Below, piece by piece: positions 1 to 8,285 of a stretch of DNA of 64,000 bases. Position 1 is the stretch's first letter. Each line of letters opens with the position of its first letter. A program made the translations under genes and the position numbers. Location: NCBI RefSeq assembly GCF_004345665.1, contig NZ_SLWR01000011.1:62001-126000 (forward strand), written 5' to 3'. This DNA comes from Kribbella antiqua (GTDB taxonomy: Bacteria; Actinomycetota; Actinomycetes; Propionibacteriales; Kribbellaceae). The notes beneath the pieces were generated by a model. It worked only from the letters and a program-made list of their open reading frames with translations. It had not been told where the DNA came from and did not search any database.

Positions 1-1066
1 CCTCGACGTCGCCGCTGCGTAGCCGGGTGGTCTCGGCGGCTTCCTCGTCGTACTCGTCCTTGATGTCGCCGATGAGCTCCTCGACCAGATCCTCCAGCGT
101 GACGATTCCCGCCGTACCGCCGTACTCGTCGAGGACGATGGCGAGGTGGGTCGACCGGCGGCGCATCTCGGTCAGGGTGGGCAGCAGCTTCGCGGTGTCC
201 GGCAGCATCAGTACGTCGCGAGCCAGGTCGCCGACCCGGACCGAGCGGGACGCGACCGCCGGGTCGAAGAGGTCGCGGACGTGGACGAAGCCGACGATGT
301 CGTCGGCCGAGCCGTTCATCACCGGGTAGCGCGAGTGCGGCCGCTCGGCGGCGAACTTGACCGCCTTGTACGCCGGCATCTCCGCGTCGACGAAGTCCAC
401 CTCGGTACGCGGCAGCATCACCTCGCGCAGCTGGCGGCTGCCGGCCTCGAACACGTCGTCGACGATCCGGCGCTCCTCCTCACCCAGTGACTCGTGCGCG
501 GAGACCAGGTCACGGAGCTCCTCCTCGGTCATCACCTCACGGTTCGCGTTCGGGTCGCCACCGAGGACGCGGACCACCAGGTCGGTCGACTTCGACAGCA
601 GCCAGATCACCGGCCGGGCCAGCGTGGCGATCCGGTCCACCAGCGGCGCCAGGCCGAGCGCGAACGTCTCGGCCCGCTGCAGCGCGAGCCGCTTGGCGGC
701 CAGCTCACCGAGGACGATCGAGACGTACGAGATCGCGATGGTGATCAGCACCAGCGCGACCGTGCTCGCGACCCCTTCGGGCAGGCCGAGCTTCTGCAAG
801 TGCGGGGACAGGCTGTCGGCGAGCGTCGCGCCACCGAAGGCGGCGGACAGGAAGCCCATCAGGGTCACGCCGACCTGGACGGCGGACAGGAACCGGTTCG
901 GGTTGGCGGCCACCCGGGCCACCGTTTCGCCCCGCTTGCCGCGGTGCGAGAGTGACTTCAGCTGGCTCTCCCGGAGCGAGACCAGCGCCATCTCGGCCGC
1001 GGCGAAGACCCCACCGATCAGCACGAAGATCAGGATCAGGACGATATTGAGCAGGGTTTCGTTCAT
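1..1066 (-). CDS. CorC/CNNM-type (hemolysin family) membrane protein with CBS domains, partial
   Basis: The reading frame runs off the left edge, so the C-terminus is missing; about 355 residues are visible. The start at 1066 (MNETLLNIVLIL) leads into a hydrophobic helix, then AAEMALVSLRESQL, the hallmark opening of the DUF21 transmembrane domain, with further membrane segments to about residue 140. A CBS pair follows (PRTEVDFVDAEMP, RYPVMNGSADDIVGFVHVRDL, HLAIVLDEYGGTAGIVTLEDL). The usual CorC_HlyC C-terminal domain would lie beyond the edge. Family members are implicated in Mg2+ (or Co2+) transport or export at the cytoplasmic membrane; substrate specificity cannot be read here. It is divergent from galT and preceded by a short ORF and hairpin. 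Family call is firm; ion specificity is inference. Confidence 0.9.
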   Translation of the reverse strand, partial: MNETLLNIVLILIFVLIGGVFAAAEMALVSLRESQLKSLSHRGKRGETVARVAANPNRFLSAVQVGVTLMGFLSAAFGGATLADSLSPHLQKLGLPEGVASTVALVLITIAISYVSIVLGELAAKRLALQRAETFALGLAPLVDRIATLARPVIWLLSKSTDLVVRVLGGDPNANREVMTEEELRDLVSAHESLGEEERRIVDDVFEAGSRQLREVMLPRTEVDFVDAEMPAYKAVKFAAERPHSRYPVMNGSADDIVGFVHVRDLFDPAVASRSVRVGDLARDVLMLPDTAKLLPTLTEMRRRSTHLAIVLDEYGGTAGIVTLEDLVEELIGDIKDEYDEEAAETTRLRSGDVE

Positions 1067-1078
1067 CGGCGGGTGGTC

Positions 1079-1132
1079 CTAGAGCCCTCTCGTCGTACAG
1101 CGAGGAGAGGGCGACGGTTGGGCGTCGTCCAT
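1079..1132 (-). CDS. Putative 17-residue Asp/Pro-rich upstream ORF
   Basis: ATG at 1132 starts a 17-codon ORF, MDDAQPSPSPRCTTRGL, ending with TAG 12 bp before the CorC-like start. A TAAGGT hexamer (1139-1144) lies 6 bp upstream, so the transcript may begin at or near this ATG. The acidic start followed by alternating prolines resembles the Salmonella MgtL leader peptide, and the ORF contains the 1084-1112 hairpin. This is sequence inference; translation is not shown. Confidence 0.4.
   Translation of the reverse strand: MDDAQPSPSPRCTTRGL
1084..1112 (-). promoter_or_regulatory. Hairpin within the upstream ORF of the CorC-like gene
   Basis: Perfect 8-bp arms GCCCTCTC and GAGAGGGC are separated by 13 nt. 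The hairpin lies inside the 17-codon ORF, so a translating ribosome would melt it. It could act as an attenuator or an RNA-processing structure. Confidence 0.4.
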
Positions 1133-1138
1133 TTCAAT

Positions 1139-1144
1139 ACCTTA
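1139..1144 (-). promoter_or_regulatory. Putative -10 element (leaderless type)
   Basis: TAAGGT on the minus strand lies 6 nt upstream of the ATG at 1132. This matches the TANNNT-N6-8-start spacing seen at purN, folD and other genes in this window. No convincing -35 element was identified. Confidence 0.35.
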
Positions 1145-1198
1145 GCGGTGGCAAGCATCACCGTGCATGTTCGAGTTTGTTGGTTTACGATGATTCCT

Positions 1199-1219
1199 GG
1201 CCGTCGGTGTCGTACGGCC
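1199..1219. promoter_or_regulatory. Inverted repeat upstream of galT
   Basis: GGCCGT and ACGGCC arms with a 9-nt spacer sit just before the galT ribosome binding site (GGAGGG, 1221-1226). This could be an operator (for example for the nearby DeoR protein) or an mRNA hairpin affecting initiation. The arms are short and GC-rich, so chance is possible. Confidence 0.25.
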
Positions 1220-1233
1220 GGGAGGGTCAAACG

Positions 1234-2280
1234 ATGAACACACCGCGCGGCGCACGCCGGACGGATACCAAACTGTCCGACGGACGCGAGCTGATCTACT
1301 ACGACCCGGCCGACGCGCCGGCCCGGGTGCCACTCGAGGACACCCGCGCGCTGCCGGCGCCGCAGCCGCAGGTCGAGCTGCGCACCGACCCGCTCACCGG
1401 CGACGTGATCACCTACGCGACGCACCGCAACACCCGGACCTACCTGCCGCCGGCCGACCAGTGCCCGCTGTGCGCGAGCAAGCCGGGCAACCCGACCGAG
1501 ATCCCGGACCACGAGTACAACGTGGCCGTCTTCGAGAATCGGTTCCCCTCCTTCGCCGGACCGGGCCGGACCGAGGTGGTCTGCTTCACCAGCGACCACA
1601 ACCAGTCCTTCACCAACCTGTCCCAGGGCCAGGCCCGGCTGGTGGTCGACACCTGGGCCGACCGGACCGCCGACCTCAGCGCCCGCCCGGACGTCGAGTA
1701 CGTCTTCCCGTTCGAGAACCGCGGCCGTGAGATCGGTGTGACGCTGAGCCACCCGCACGGCCAGATCTACGGCTACCCCTTCCTCCCGCCCCGGATCCGC
1801 ACCCAGCTGGACCGCGCCCGCGAGTACGCCGAAGTTGCCGGCAGCAACCTGTTCGCCGACGTCCTGGCCGCGGAGAAGAAGGACGGCGCCCGGGTCGTCG
1901 CGGAGAACACCAACTGGACCGCCTTCGTCCCGGAGGCCGCCCGCTGGCCGGTGGAGGTGCACCTGTACCCGCACCGCCAGGTCGCCGACATCAGCGAGCT
2001 GTCGGTCGGCGAGCGCGACGACTTCGCCGAGCTCTACCTCGACGTTCTCCAACGCCTCGACGGCCTGTACGGCGACCCGCTGCCCTACATCGCGGCCTGG
2101 CACCAGGCTCCGGTCCGGATCGACCGCGAGCTCGGCTACCTTCACCTGGAGGTGTTGTCGATCCGCCGTGCCGCGGACAAGATCAAGTACCTGGCCGGCT
2201 CGGAGTCCGGGATGGGCGCGTTCATCAGTGACACCCGGCCCGAGGATGTGGCCGAGACCCTGCGGAAGGTCGGTTCGTGA
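1234..2280 (+). CDS. galT: Galactose-1-phosphate uridylyltransferase
   Basis: This cytoplasmic Leloir-pathway enzyme converts galactose-1-phosphate and UDP-glucose to glucose-1-phosphate and UDP-galactose. The protein is 348 residues. SHPHGQIYGYPF near residue 172 is the GalT active-site motif containing the nucleophilic histidine, and CPLC near residue 76 supplies metal ligands. The late motif WHQAPVR and the HLEVLS segment near the end also fit the family. The start at 1234 was chosen over an upstream in-frame TTG because GGAGGG lies 7 nt before it. The stop overlaps the galK GTG start by 4 bp (GTGA), so the two genes are translationally coupled. Confidence 0.95.
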   Translation: MNTPRGARRTDTKLSDGRELIYYDPADAPARVPLEDTRALPAPQPQVELRTDPLTGDVITYATHRNTRTYLPPADQCPLCASKPGNPTEIPDHEYNVAVFENRFPSFAGPGRTEVVCFTSDHNQSFTNLSQGQARLVVDTWADRTADLSARPDVEYVFPFENRGREIGVTLSHPHGQIYGYPFLPPRIRTQLDRAREYAEVAGSNLFADVLAAEKKDGARVVAENTNWTAFVPEAARWPVEVHLYPHRQVADISELSVGERDDFAELYLDVLQRLDGLYGDPLPYIAAWHQAPVRIDRELGYLHLEVLSIRRAADKIKYLAGSESGMGAFISDTRPEDVAETLRKVGS

Positions 2281-3407
2281 GCTCTTTCGAAGAAGTCTTC
2301 GGTACTGCGCCGGAGGGCAGCTGGCGTGCTCCCGGCCGGGTCAACCTGATCGGCGAGCACACCGACTACAACGACGGTCTGGTGCTGCCGATCGCTCTGC
2401 CGAACCGCATCCTGATCACCGCGTCGAAGCGCGACGACGGCCGGATCGCGGTCGCGTCGACCGGTCATGCCGGCGTGATCGAGTTCGCCATCGACGAGCT
2501 CGCCCCGGGCTCGGTCGGCGACTGGGCCGCTTACCCGGCCGGAGCCGCGTGGATCCTGCGTGAGTCCGGCTACGCCATCGGCGGCGCCAACCTGCTGGTC
2601 GACTCCGACCTTCCTTCCGGCGCGGGTCTGTCATCATCCGCGGCCCTGCTCTGCGCGACCTCCGTCGCTCTGTTGGGGTTGCGCGACCTCGAGGTCGACC
2701 CGGCGGAGGTCGCCCGGCTCGCACAGAAGGCCGAGAACCAGTACGTCGGTGCACCTGTCGGCCTGATGGACCAGATGGCGTCGATGTGCTGCACGGCCGG
2801 ACACGCCCTCTACTTCGACATTCGCGCGATGTCCACGGACCAGATCCCGTTCGACCCGGCCGCCGACGACCTCGCCCTGCTGGTGGTCGACGTGAAGGCT
2901 CCCCACCGGCACGTCGACGGTGAGTACGCCGCCCGCCGCCGCAGTTGCGAGGAAGCCGCGGCCGCGCTCGGTGTGCCGGCTCTGCGATCGATCGCGTACG
3001 ACGACCTCGACGACGCGCTCGCACGTTTGACGGATGACGTCGTACGACGCCGGGTGCGGCATGTGGTGACGGAGATCCGCCGGGTCGAGGAAGCCGTGGA
3101 GCTGATGCGGGCCGGGCGGTTGCGTGATGTCGGGCCACTGTTCACCGCATCGCATGTGTCGCTGCGGGAGGACTTCGAGATCACCGTGCCGGAGCTGGAT
3201 GTCGCGGTCGACTCCGCGCTCGAGGCCGGCGCTCTCGGTGCCCGGATGACCGGTGGCGGTTTCGGCGGCTGCATCATCGCGCTGACCGAGGCTTCCGCGG
3301 CCGACGCCGTACTGTCCGCGATCGAGAAAGCCTTTGCGGAGAAGGGGTTCACGGCCCCGAGCTCGCTGTCGGCGGCGCCGTCGGCCGGGGCTTCACGCGT
3401 CAGCTAG
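2277..3407 (+). CDS. galK: Galactokinase
   Basis: This GHMP-family kinase of 376 residues phosphorylates galactose with ATP, providing the substrate for GalT. The galactokinase signature GRVNLIGEHTDYN is at about residues 20-32, the ATP-binding motif LPSGAGLSSSAAL near 112, and the C-terminal GHMP motif MTGGGFGGC near 325. It starts with GTG at 2277 inside the galT stop region, so galTK form one operon. No galE is visible in the window. The 3' end overlaps the converging MFS remnant by 15 bp. The DeoR-type gene downstream on the opposite strand is a plausible regulator, but nothing in the sequence proves the link. Confidence 0.95.
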   Translation: MSSFEEVFGTAPEGSWRAPGRVNLIGEHTDYNDGLVLPIALPNRILITASKRDDGRIAVASTGHAGVIEFAIDELAPGSVGDWAAYPAGAAWILRESGYAIGGANLLVDSDLPSGAGLSSSAALLCATSVALLGLRDLEVDPAEVARLAQKAENQYVGAPVGLMDQMASMCCTAGHALYFDIRAMSTDQIPFDPAADDLALLVVDVKAPHRHVDGEYAARRRSCEEAAAALGVPALRSIAYDDLDDALARLTDDVVRRRVRHVVTEIRRVEEAVELMRAGRLRDVGPLFTASHVSLREDFEITVPELDVAVDSALEAGALGARMTGGGFGGCIIALTEASAADAVLSAIEKAFAEKGFTAPSSLSAAPSAGASRVS

Positions 3408-4242
3408 TTCGCGCTTGATGATTGGCGCGAAGGCGATGGTGGCTGCGACCTGCACCAGGCCCATCACCAGGTACGGCGTACGCAGGTCGGTGCGGTGGGC
3501 AAGGAAACCCGCACCGACAGCGCCCAGCGGCGCCGCGCAGAACGCCACCATCCGGTAGACCGCGGTGACCCGGCCGAGCAGTTCGGGCGGCACGATCCGC
3601 TGCCGGAGCGAGATCGAGATGACGTTCCACCAGGTGCTGCCGAAGCCCATCAGTACGGCGCCGACGACGACGACCGCGAGTTCGCTGACCAGACCGAACA
3701 CGATCACCGCGCCGCCGACGATGAACATCGCGGCGATCAGGTTCACGAACGTCGGCAGCCGGCGTGCCAACCGTGGCGCCAAGCCGGCGCCGACGACTCC
3801 ACCGACCGCGTACGTCGCGACCAGCCAGCCGAAGCCGGCCTCGGGGAGATGCAGCACCTCCAGTACATAGAGGACGAGGATCGCGATGATGCCGGTCCCG
3901 ACCGCGTTCACGACCAGGAGCAGCAGGCACAGCGACCGCAGCAGCTTGTGCCGCCAGAGGTAGACCAGCCCCTCCTTGAGTTCGCGGCCGAGGTGCTGAT
4001 CGGCTGATCGTTCCCGCTTCGGCGCGGCCCGTCGTACGGCGAAAACGAGGACGGCGGCGGCCGCGAACGAGATGGCATCGATCAGGATCGGCAGGCCGTG
4101 GTGGAGCACGAACAACGCTGCGCCGAGCGGAGGGCCGACCAAACGGAAGCGCGCCGAACAGGATGCCGTCACCGGTGAAGGAGATGGCGCCTGCGATCCA
4201 GAGAATCCAGTACGGCTTACCGAGCGGCTCCTGGCCTCTCAT
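3393..4242 (-). pseudogene. MFS exporter gene disrupted by an internal deletion and frameshift
   Basis: Two frames are needed to read this gene. The N-terminal piece starts with ATG at 4242 (MRGQEPLGKPYWILWIAG, then AISFTGDGILFGALPF) and loses homology near 4140. Shifted by one base, the rest of an MFS protein (RLVGPPLGAALFVLHHGLP to IIKRELADA) continues to 3393. Together they give about 285 residues, versus roughly 400-430 for the MFS_3/EntS-like family, so about 110-130 residues covering several helices are missing at the junction. The ATG overlaps the stop of the upstream DeoR gene by 4 bp, so it was once coupled to it. A truncated protein from an internal start is possible but unlikely to transport. 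Confidence 0.75.
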
Positions 4243-5051
4243 GAAGCGATGACGAGTTCACATCCCGTGTCGCGCATGGCTTTGCGGGCGGCGGTGGACA
4301 GGCCGGCGTCGGTGACGATGACATCCAGGTCGGCCCAGTTGGCGAAGGTGCTCAGCCCGACCGTGCCCCACTTGGTGTGGTCGGCGACCACGACCACCTC
4401 ACGACTCGCGGCAATGAAGGACCGGTTGGTCTCGGCCTCCATCAGGTTCGGCGTACTCAGGCCGTGCTCGGCGTCGACACCGTGGGCGCCGAGGAACAGC
4501 AGGTCCAGGTGCAGCGAGGCCAGCGCGGCGGTGGCGATCGGGCCGACCAGCGCGTCGGAGGGGGTCCGGATGCCGCCGATCAGGACGACCGTGCGGTCGG
4601 AGCGGCTGTTGCCGTGGAACACGTCCGCGATCCGGGCCGAGTTCGTCACGACGGTCAGGTTCTCCACCCGGAGGAGCTGCCGGGCGAGCGCGTACGTCGT
4701 CGTACCGGCGCCGATGCCGATCGCGCTGTCCGGCTGGACCCGGCTGGCAGCCTCGGCCGCGATCGCCTGCTTGGCCGCGGACTCCTGGGTCAGCTTGGCG
4801 TCGAACCCGGGCTCGTGCGCGCTCCGCAGCCCGACCGAGGTGGCGCCGCCGTGCACCTTGTGCAGCAGTCCACTGGAGTCGAGCGCGTCCAGATCGCGCC
4901 GGATGGTCATGTCGGACACGCCGAACCGATCGACCAGTTCGGCGACCGTGACCGCACCCCGACTGTTGACCTCGGCAACGATCGTGGCCTGTCGCTGCGC
5001 GGCCAGCTGCCCACCCCGGCCCTTCGGCACCTCTGCTCCGGCTGCGTTCAC
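4239..5051 (-). CDS. DeoR/GlpR-family transcriptional regulator
   Basis: The N-terminal DeoR helix-turn-helix is clear (RQATIVAEVNSRGAVTVAEL, then VDRFGVSDMTIRRDLDALDS and the KVHGGA signature). A DeoRC sensor domain follows, with IGIGAGTTTYALA, VVTNS, LIGG and VADHTKWG. This domain is an isomerase-like fold that usually binds phosphorylated sugars. The frame is open to 5123, but GTG at 5051 gives the usual family N-terminus; the start is uncertain because no good ribosome binding site is visible. It is about 270 residues. It overlaps the MFS remnant by 4 bp and lies beside galTK, so a role in sugar catabolism control is plausible but inferred. Confidence 0.85.
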   Translation of the reverse strand: MNAAGAEVPKGRGGQLAAQRQATIVAEVNSRGAVTVAELVDRFGVSDMTIRRDLDALDSSGLLHKVHGGATSVGLRSAHEPGFDAKLTQESAAKQAIAAEAASRVQPDSAIGIGAGTTTYALARQLLRVENLTVVTNSARIADVFHGNSRSDRTVVLIGGIRTPSDALVGPIATAALASLHLDLLFLGAHGVDAEHGLSTPNLMEAETNRSFIAASREVVVVADHTKWGTVGLSTFANWADLDVIVTDAGLSTAARKAMRDTGCELVIAS

Positions 5052-5131
5052 GCTGCACAGCCTAGTGGCGAAATCGATCTCTGTCAGGGAAATGCCGTTG
5101 CCTCGGCGGTTGCTCCGGGTCACCCTGGAGC

Positions 5132-6256
5132 ATGCGATTTCCCGAGGACGTACCGGTCCTGACCGACGACGTGGTGACCCTGCGTGCGGCGAGACCGGAC
5201 GATGTCGACCCCGCCCACCGGATGTGCCAGGACCCGGAAATGCAGCGCTGGACCACGATTCCGGTGCCGTACGAGCGCGAGAACGCCGTACATTTCCTCA
5301 CCGAGATGATGCCGGCCGGCTGGCGGGACGGGGGCACGCGGGGCTGGGTGATCGAGTACGACGGTCGGTTCGCCGGCAGCATCGACCTCCGCGACAGCGA
5401 GGGCGGGGCCGGCGAGGTCGGGTTCGCGGTGGCACCGTGGGCCCGCGGCGGTGGCGTGATGACCCGGGCACTGAAGGTGGTCGTCCGGCACGCGTTCGAC
5501 GACCTGGGCTGGGATCGGGTGATCTGGCGGGCGTTCGTGGGCAACTGGGGTTCCCGGCGGGTGGCGTGGAAGTGCGGGTTCCGCGGCTTCGTCGTAGTAC
5601 CGGGTGGCGGGGTTGCGCGTGGGGTGCGCCATGACGAGTGGATCGCGACGATCGGGCGGGACGACGAGCTCGAGCCGCAGGGCAACTGGTGGAAGGTGCC
5701 GGAGGTCGAGCGCGGCGGGTTCCGGTTGCGGGGGTGGCGTTCGACGGACGCGAAACGGGTCGCAGAGGCGTGCAACGACGAGCGGACTGCGTTCTGGCTG
5801 GCCGGGCTGCCGTCGCCGTACGGCGTGACGGACGCCGAGGGCTTCATCGAAAGCCGCAGGGAGAACCTGGCGAGCGGGGAGGGCGTGTCGTGGGCGATCG
5901 CGGATGCGGAGTCCGATGAGCTGCTCGGCTGTGTGAGTGTCTTCGACATGAACAACCGGATCGACAAGACCATCGGCGAGGTCGGCTACTGGTTGCACCC
6001 CGAGGCGCGTGGTCGCGGAGTGATGTCGACCGCAGTCGGGTTGGCGATCGAGCAGGCGTTCAAGCCTGTGGCGGAAGGTGGTCTGGGCCGGCGGCGGCTG
6101 GTCCTGTTCGCTGCCGAGGGCAACACCGCGTCCGCGCATGTTGCCGAGGTCAACGGCTTCACCCGCGTCAGCACCGAACGCGCGGCCGGCCCGCTCCGCG
6201 ACGGCAGCTACACCAACATCCTCGGCTTCGACCTCCTGGCCACCGACCCCCGCTGA
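5132..6256 (+). CDS. Tandem GNAT-domain acetyltransferase
   Basis: The 374-residue protein carries two RimJ/RimL-like GNAT folds. The first (about 1-165) contains EVGFAVAPWARGGGVMTRAL and a late NWGSRRVAWKCGFRG segment. The second (about 190-370) contains GEVGYWLHPEARGRGVMSTAV, the Q/RxxGxG/A acetyl-CoA loop, and NTASAHVAEVNGFTRV. Such proteins transfer an acetyl group from acetyl-CoA to amines or protein N-termini; the substrate is unknown. The gene is divergent from the DeoR regulator and followed by a hairpin repeat cluster. Both halves keep the loop, so the duplication does not look degenerate. Confidence 0.85.
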   Translation: MRFPEDVPVLTDDVVTLRAARPDDVDPAHRMCQDPEMQRWTTIPVPYERENAVHFLTEMMPAGWRDGGTRGWVIEYDGRFAGSIDLRDSEGGAGEVGFAVAPWARGGGVMTRALKVVVRHAFDDLGWDRVIWRAFVGNWGSRRVAWKCGFRGFVVVPGGGVARGVRHDEWIATIGRDDELEPQGNWWKVPEVERGGFRLRGWRSTDAKRVAEACNDERTAFWLAGLPSPYGVTDAEGFIESRRENLASGEGVSWAIADAESDELLGCVSVFDMNNRIDKTIGEVGYWLHPEARGRGVMSTAVGLAIEQAFKPVAEGGLGRRRLVLFAAEGNTASAHVAEVNGFTRVSTERAAGPLRDGSYTNILGFDLLATDPR

Positions 6257-6267
6257 CCCAACCGGCA

Positions 6268-6371
6268 AACCCTCCAGCTGAGTGGCTAACCCCCCAGCCG
6301 GAGGGTTGCCCCCTGAGAATCCGAATGGGCAACCCTCCAACTCGGTGGATGCCCACTGAGCTGGAGGGTTG
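6268..6371. repeat. Cluster of four inverted/direct copies of an AACCCTCCRRCT element forming two hairpins
   Basis: Copies lie at 6268-6279, 6296-6307 (inverted), 6328-6348 and 6353-6371 (inverted). The last two form a 19-bp stem (6330-6348 with 6353-6371) with a 4-nt loop and only two mismatches, both wobble-compatible on one strand. The first two form a 12-bp stem with one mismatch. It lies directly after the double-GNAT stop, so it could be a terminator or a REP-like element. The rest of the gap to 6509 shows no gene. Confidence 0.7.
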
Positions 6372-6509
6372 TCGGGTGGGGTGCTTGGAGTGGTGAGGGG
6401 TGGCGGGCAACGGGTTCGCGGGGTAGCGGTGACCGGGTGGAATCGGCGGTATACGGCGAGTTGGTGACAGACGACACCACTTCCCCTCGCCGTCTCGGCA
6501 TCTGGCTGC

Positions 6510-7184
6510 TTGAATCGACGGGTGAGAGAACGTGAGGAGCTCGTCCGCCGCTGGCAGGCCGGGTGGTCCATTTCGAGGGGCTGGACCACTGTGGAGGACG
6601 ACAACGACGGCATCCTGACCGTCCGGGCGGGCGATGAGAACCGCGCGATGGAGTACGTCGTACTGGATGCCGATGACAAGCCTGAACGGGTCGAACGTGC
6701 CGCCGAGCTGGCCCTGGCCGCCGGCGGTGGCCGCGGCGCCGGCTGGATCACCTTGGCCACGGACGACAAGGAAGCCCGGGTCGAGCAGCTCGAGGACCTC
6801 GGCCTCGAGGTGCAGGCGGAGCAGGACTGGCTGATGACGATCCAGTTGTCGGAGCAGCCGGCTCTGAAGCTGCACGAGCGCTATGCCTTGCACACCGAGC
6901 TCGAGTCCGACCTGATCATCACCCGCGCCACCCTGCACGGCGGCGTGGTGTCGAGCGGGCGGATGGCCGTCGTCGGCGAGGACGCGGTCGCGGACCGGAT
7001 CGAGACCGATCCGGCGCACCGGCGGCGCGGTCTCGGCAGCGCGGTGATGGCGTCGCTGGTCGAGACCGCCGCGGCCCAGGGCGCCAAGCGCGGCATCCTG
7101 ATCGCCTCGATCGACGGCCTCCGGCTGTACCGCAGCCTTGGCTGGAAGGTGGTCAGCGATATCGTCACCGCTCGGTCTCGTTAA
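6510..7184 (+). CDS. GNAT-family N-acetyltransferase
   Basis: A protein of about 224 residues. The C-terminal half shows the GNAT core: MAVVGEDAVADRIETDPAHR followed by RRGLGSAVMASLVETAAAQGA (acetyl-CoA loop RRRGLGS), then a SIDGLRLYRSLGWKV segment that closes the fold. The N-terminal part contains a second, degenerate alpha/beta unit (VRAGDENRAMEYVVLDADDK). The most upstream start is TTG at 6510; a GTG at 6522 is an alternative and neither has a good ribosome binding site, so the first few residues are uncertain. Substrate unknown. Confidence 0.75.
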   Translation: MNRRVREREELVRRWQAGWSISRGWTTVEDDNDGILTVRAGDENRAMEYVVLDADDKPERVERAAELALAAGGGRGAGWITLATDDKEARVEQLEDLGLEVQAEQDWLMTIQLSEQPALKLHERYALHTELESDLIITRATLHGGVVSSGRMAVVGEDAVADRIETDPAHRRRGLGSAVMASLVETAAAQGAKRGILIASIDGLRLYRSLGWKVVSDIVTARSR

Positions 7185-7266
7185 AACGCTTGAGTTTGTC
7201 AAAGGTTCGTGAAGTACGGCGGGGGCGGGGAGTCGCCCGGCGGTCGGGTGGGCAAGGCTGCACACC

Positions 7267-8040
7267 ATGACTAACCACCGGCGGTCGCGGCGGCACGGGC
7301 TGATCGGGCCGATTCTGGCCTCGCTCACGACGCTCATGCTGATCGCCGGCGCCGGGTGGTTCGTGCTGCACGAGACCGCGAGCATGCTTGTCAGCCGCGA
7401 CGAGCCGCTGCCCTCAGCCACGCCCTCGTCCGTCACGCCGTCTCGTCCGCCGACCGCGTCGTCGACTCCCCGTCGTACGACGGCAACACCGAGCGCGACG
7501 CCGACCCGGTCGAAGACGAAGAGCGTGACGCCGACTGCCCGTCGTACGACGGCACCTAGCCGGGACGGCACCCGGGCGCCGAAGTCCACCGCGACGCCGA
7601 CTCGGTCCAGCACGCCCAAGTCCAGTACGACGACGACCAAAGCGTCGGGCACGATCGAGGCGCAGGTCCTGCAGTTGACCAACAACGAGCGGGCCAAGGC
7701 CGGGTGCGGACCGCTGCGGACCAACAGCGCGCTGACGCGGGCCGCCGACGCGCACGCGTCCGACATGGTCGACCACCACTACTTCGCGCACGACAGCCAG
7801 GACGGCCGCAGCCCGTTCGACCGGATGAAGGCGGCCGGATTCACCGGCGGCGCCATGGCCGAGAACATCGCCGTGGGTTATCAGACCGCGGCGGCCGTGG
7901 TGAACGGCTGGATGAACAGCGAAGGGCATCGCGAGAACATCCTCAACTGCACGTACACGATGATCGGCATCGGCTACGACTCCGGGCAGGTCAAGCCCGA
8001 GTGGGGCAACGGCAGCTGGGTCCAGGACTTCGGCGGCTGA
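7267..8040 (+). CDS. Membrane-anchored CAP/SCP-domain protein (copy 1)
   Basis: The 257-residue protein has a basic N-terminus, one transmembrane segment (about 10-35), a Ser/Thr/Pro-rich linker (about 45-130) and a CAP domain (about 133-257). All four conserved CAP residues are visible: HASDMVDHHYFAHDS, AENIAVGY and EGHRENILN. Topology predicts an extracellular CAP domain tethered by a disordered stalk. Bacterial CAP proteins have no generally established activity; lipid or wall binding is suggested for relatives. It is the first of three consecutive paralogs transcribed in the same direction. Confidence 0.88.
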   Translation: MTNHRRSRRHGLIGPILASLTTLMLIAGAGWFVLHETASMLVSRDEPLPSATPSSVTPSRPPTASSTPRRTTATPSATPTRSKTKSVTPTARRTTAPSRDGTRAPKSTATPTRSSTPKSSTTTTKASGTIEAQVLQLTNNERAKAGCGPLRTNSALTRAADAHASDMVDHHYFAHDSQDGRSPFDRMKAAGFTGGAMAENIAVGYQTAAAVVNGWMNSEGHRENILNCTYTMIGIGYDSGQVKPEWGNGSWVQDFGG

Positions 8041-8285
8041 CCGATTCCGGCCACGTCCGGTGGCTGACCCCGCGGCCGCGGAAAATGCTTACCGGCCCGC
8101 GCCGATGGGGAACCTTCGGGGTTCGTTAAGAGGGGTCTCCAACCTGTAACAGTGACCTATCGCATCGGTTAAGGTCGCTGTCCGGTGACCAGGGGGGACC
8201 TGGCTGGCTACGGAACGACACAACTGCAACGCGGGGAACCACGCAGCACCCGGTACGACGAATAACGAAGAGGATTCGCCCACCC
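8041..8285 (+). promoter_or_regulatory. Promoter and structured leader of CAP gene 2
   Basis: The 245-bp gap between two CAP genes contains a TAAGGT -10-like hexamer at 8170-8175, which would give a leader of about 100 nt. A short hairpin (CCAGG/CCTGG, 8189-8203) and a GCGGGGAACCACGC segment near 8235 suggest a structured 5' UTR. It is not recognisable as a complete known riboswitch. Confidence 0.3.

Noticed and set aside
1063..2145. Long minus-strand ORF opposite galT (360 residues)
   Set aside because: Low-complexity Arg/Val/Gly composition typical of antisense frames in GC-rich DNA; galT on the other strand is fully conserved.
5120..6769. Long minus-strand ORF opposite the double GNAT gene (549 residues)
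   Set aside because: No family features, Pro/Arg-rich shadow of a clear acetyltransferase gene.
8180..8285. Known riboswitch in the CAP gene 2 leader
   Set aside because: A GCGGGGAACCACGC segment recalls the start of ydaO RNAs, but the rest of the consensus is missing and the leader is too short.
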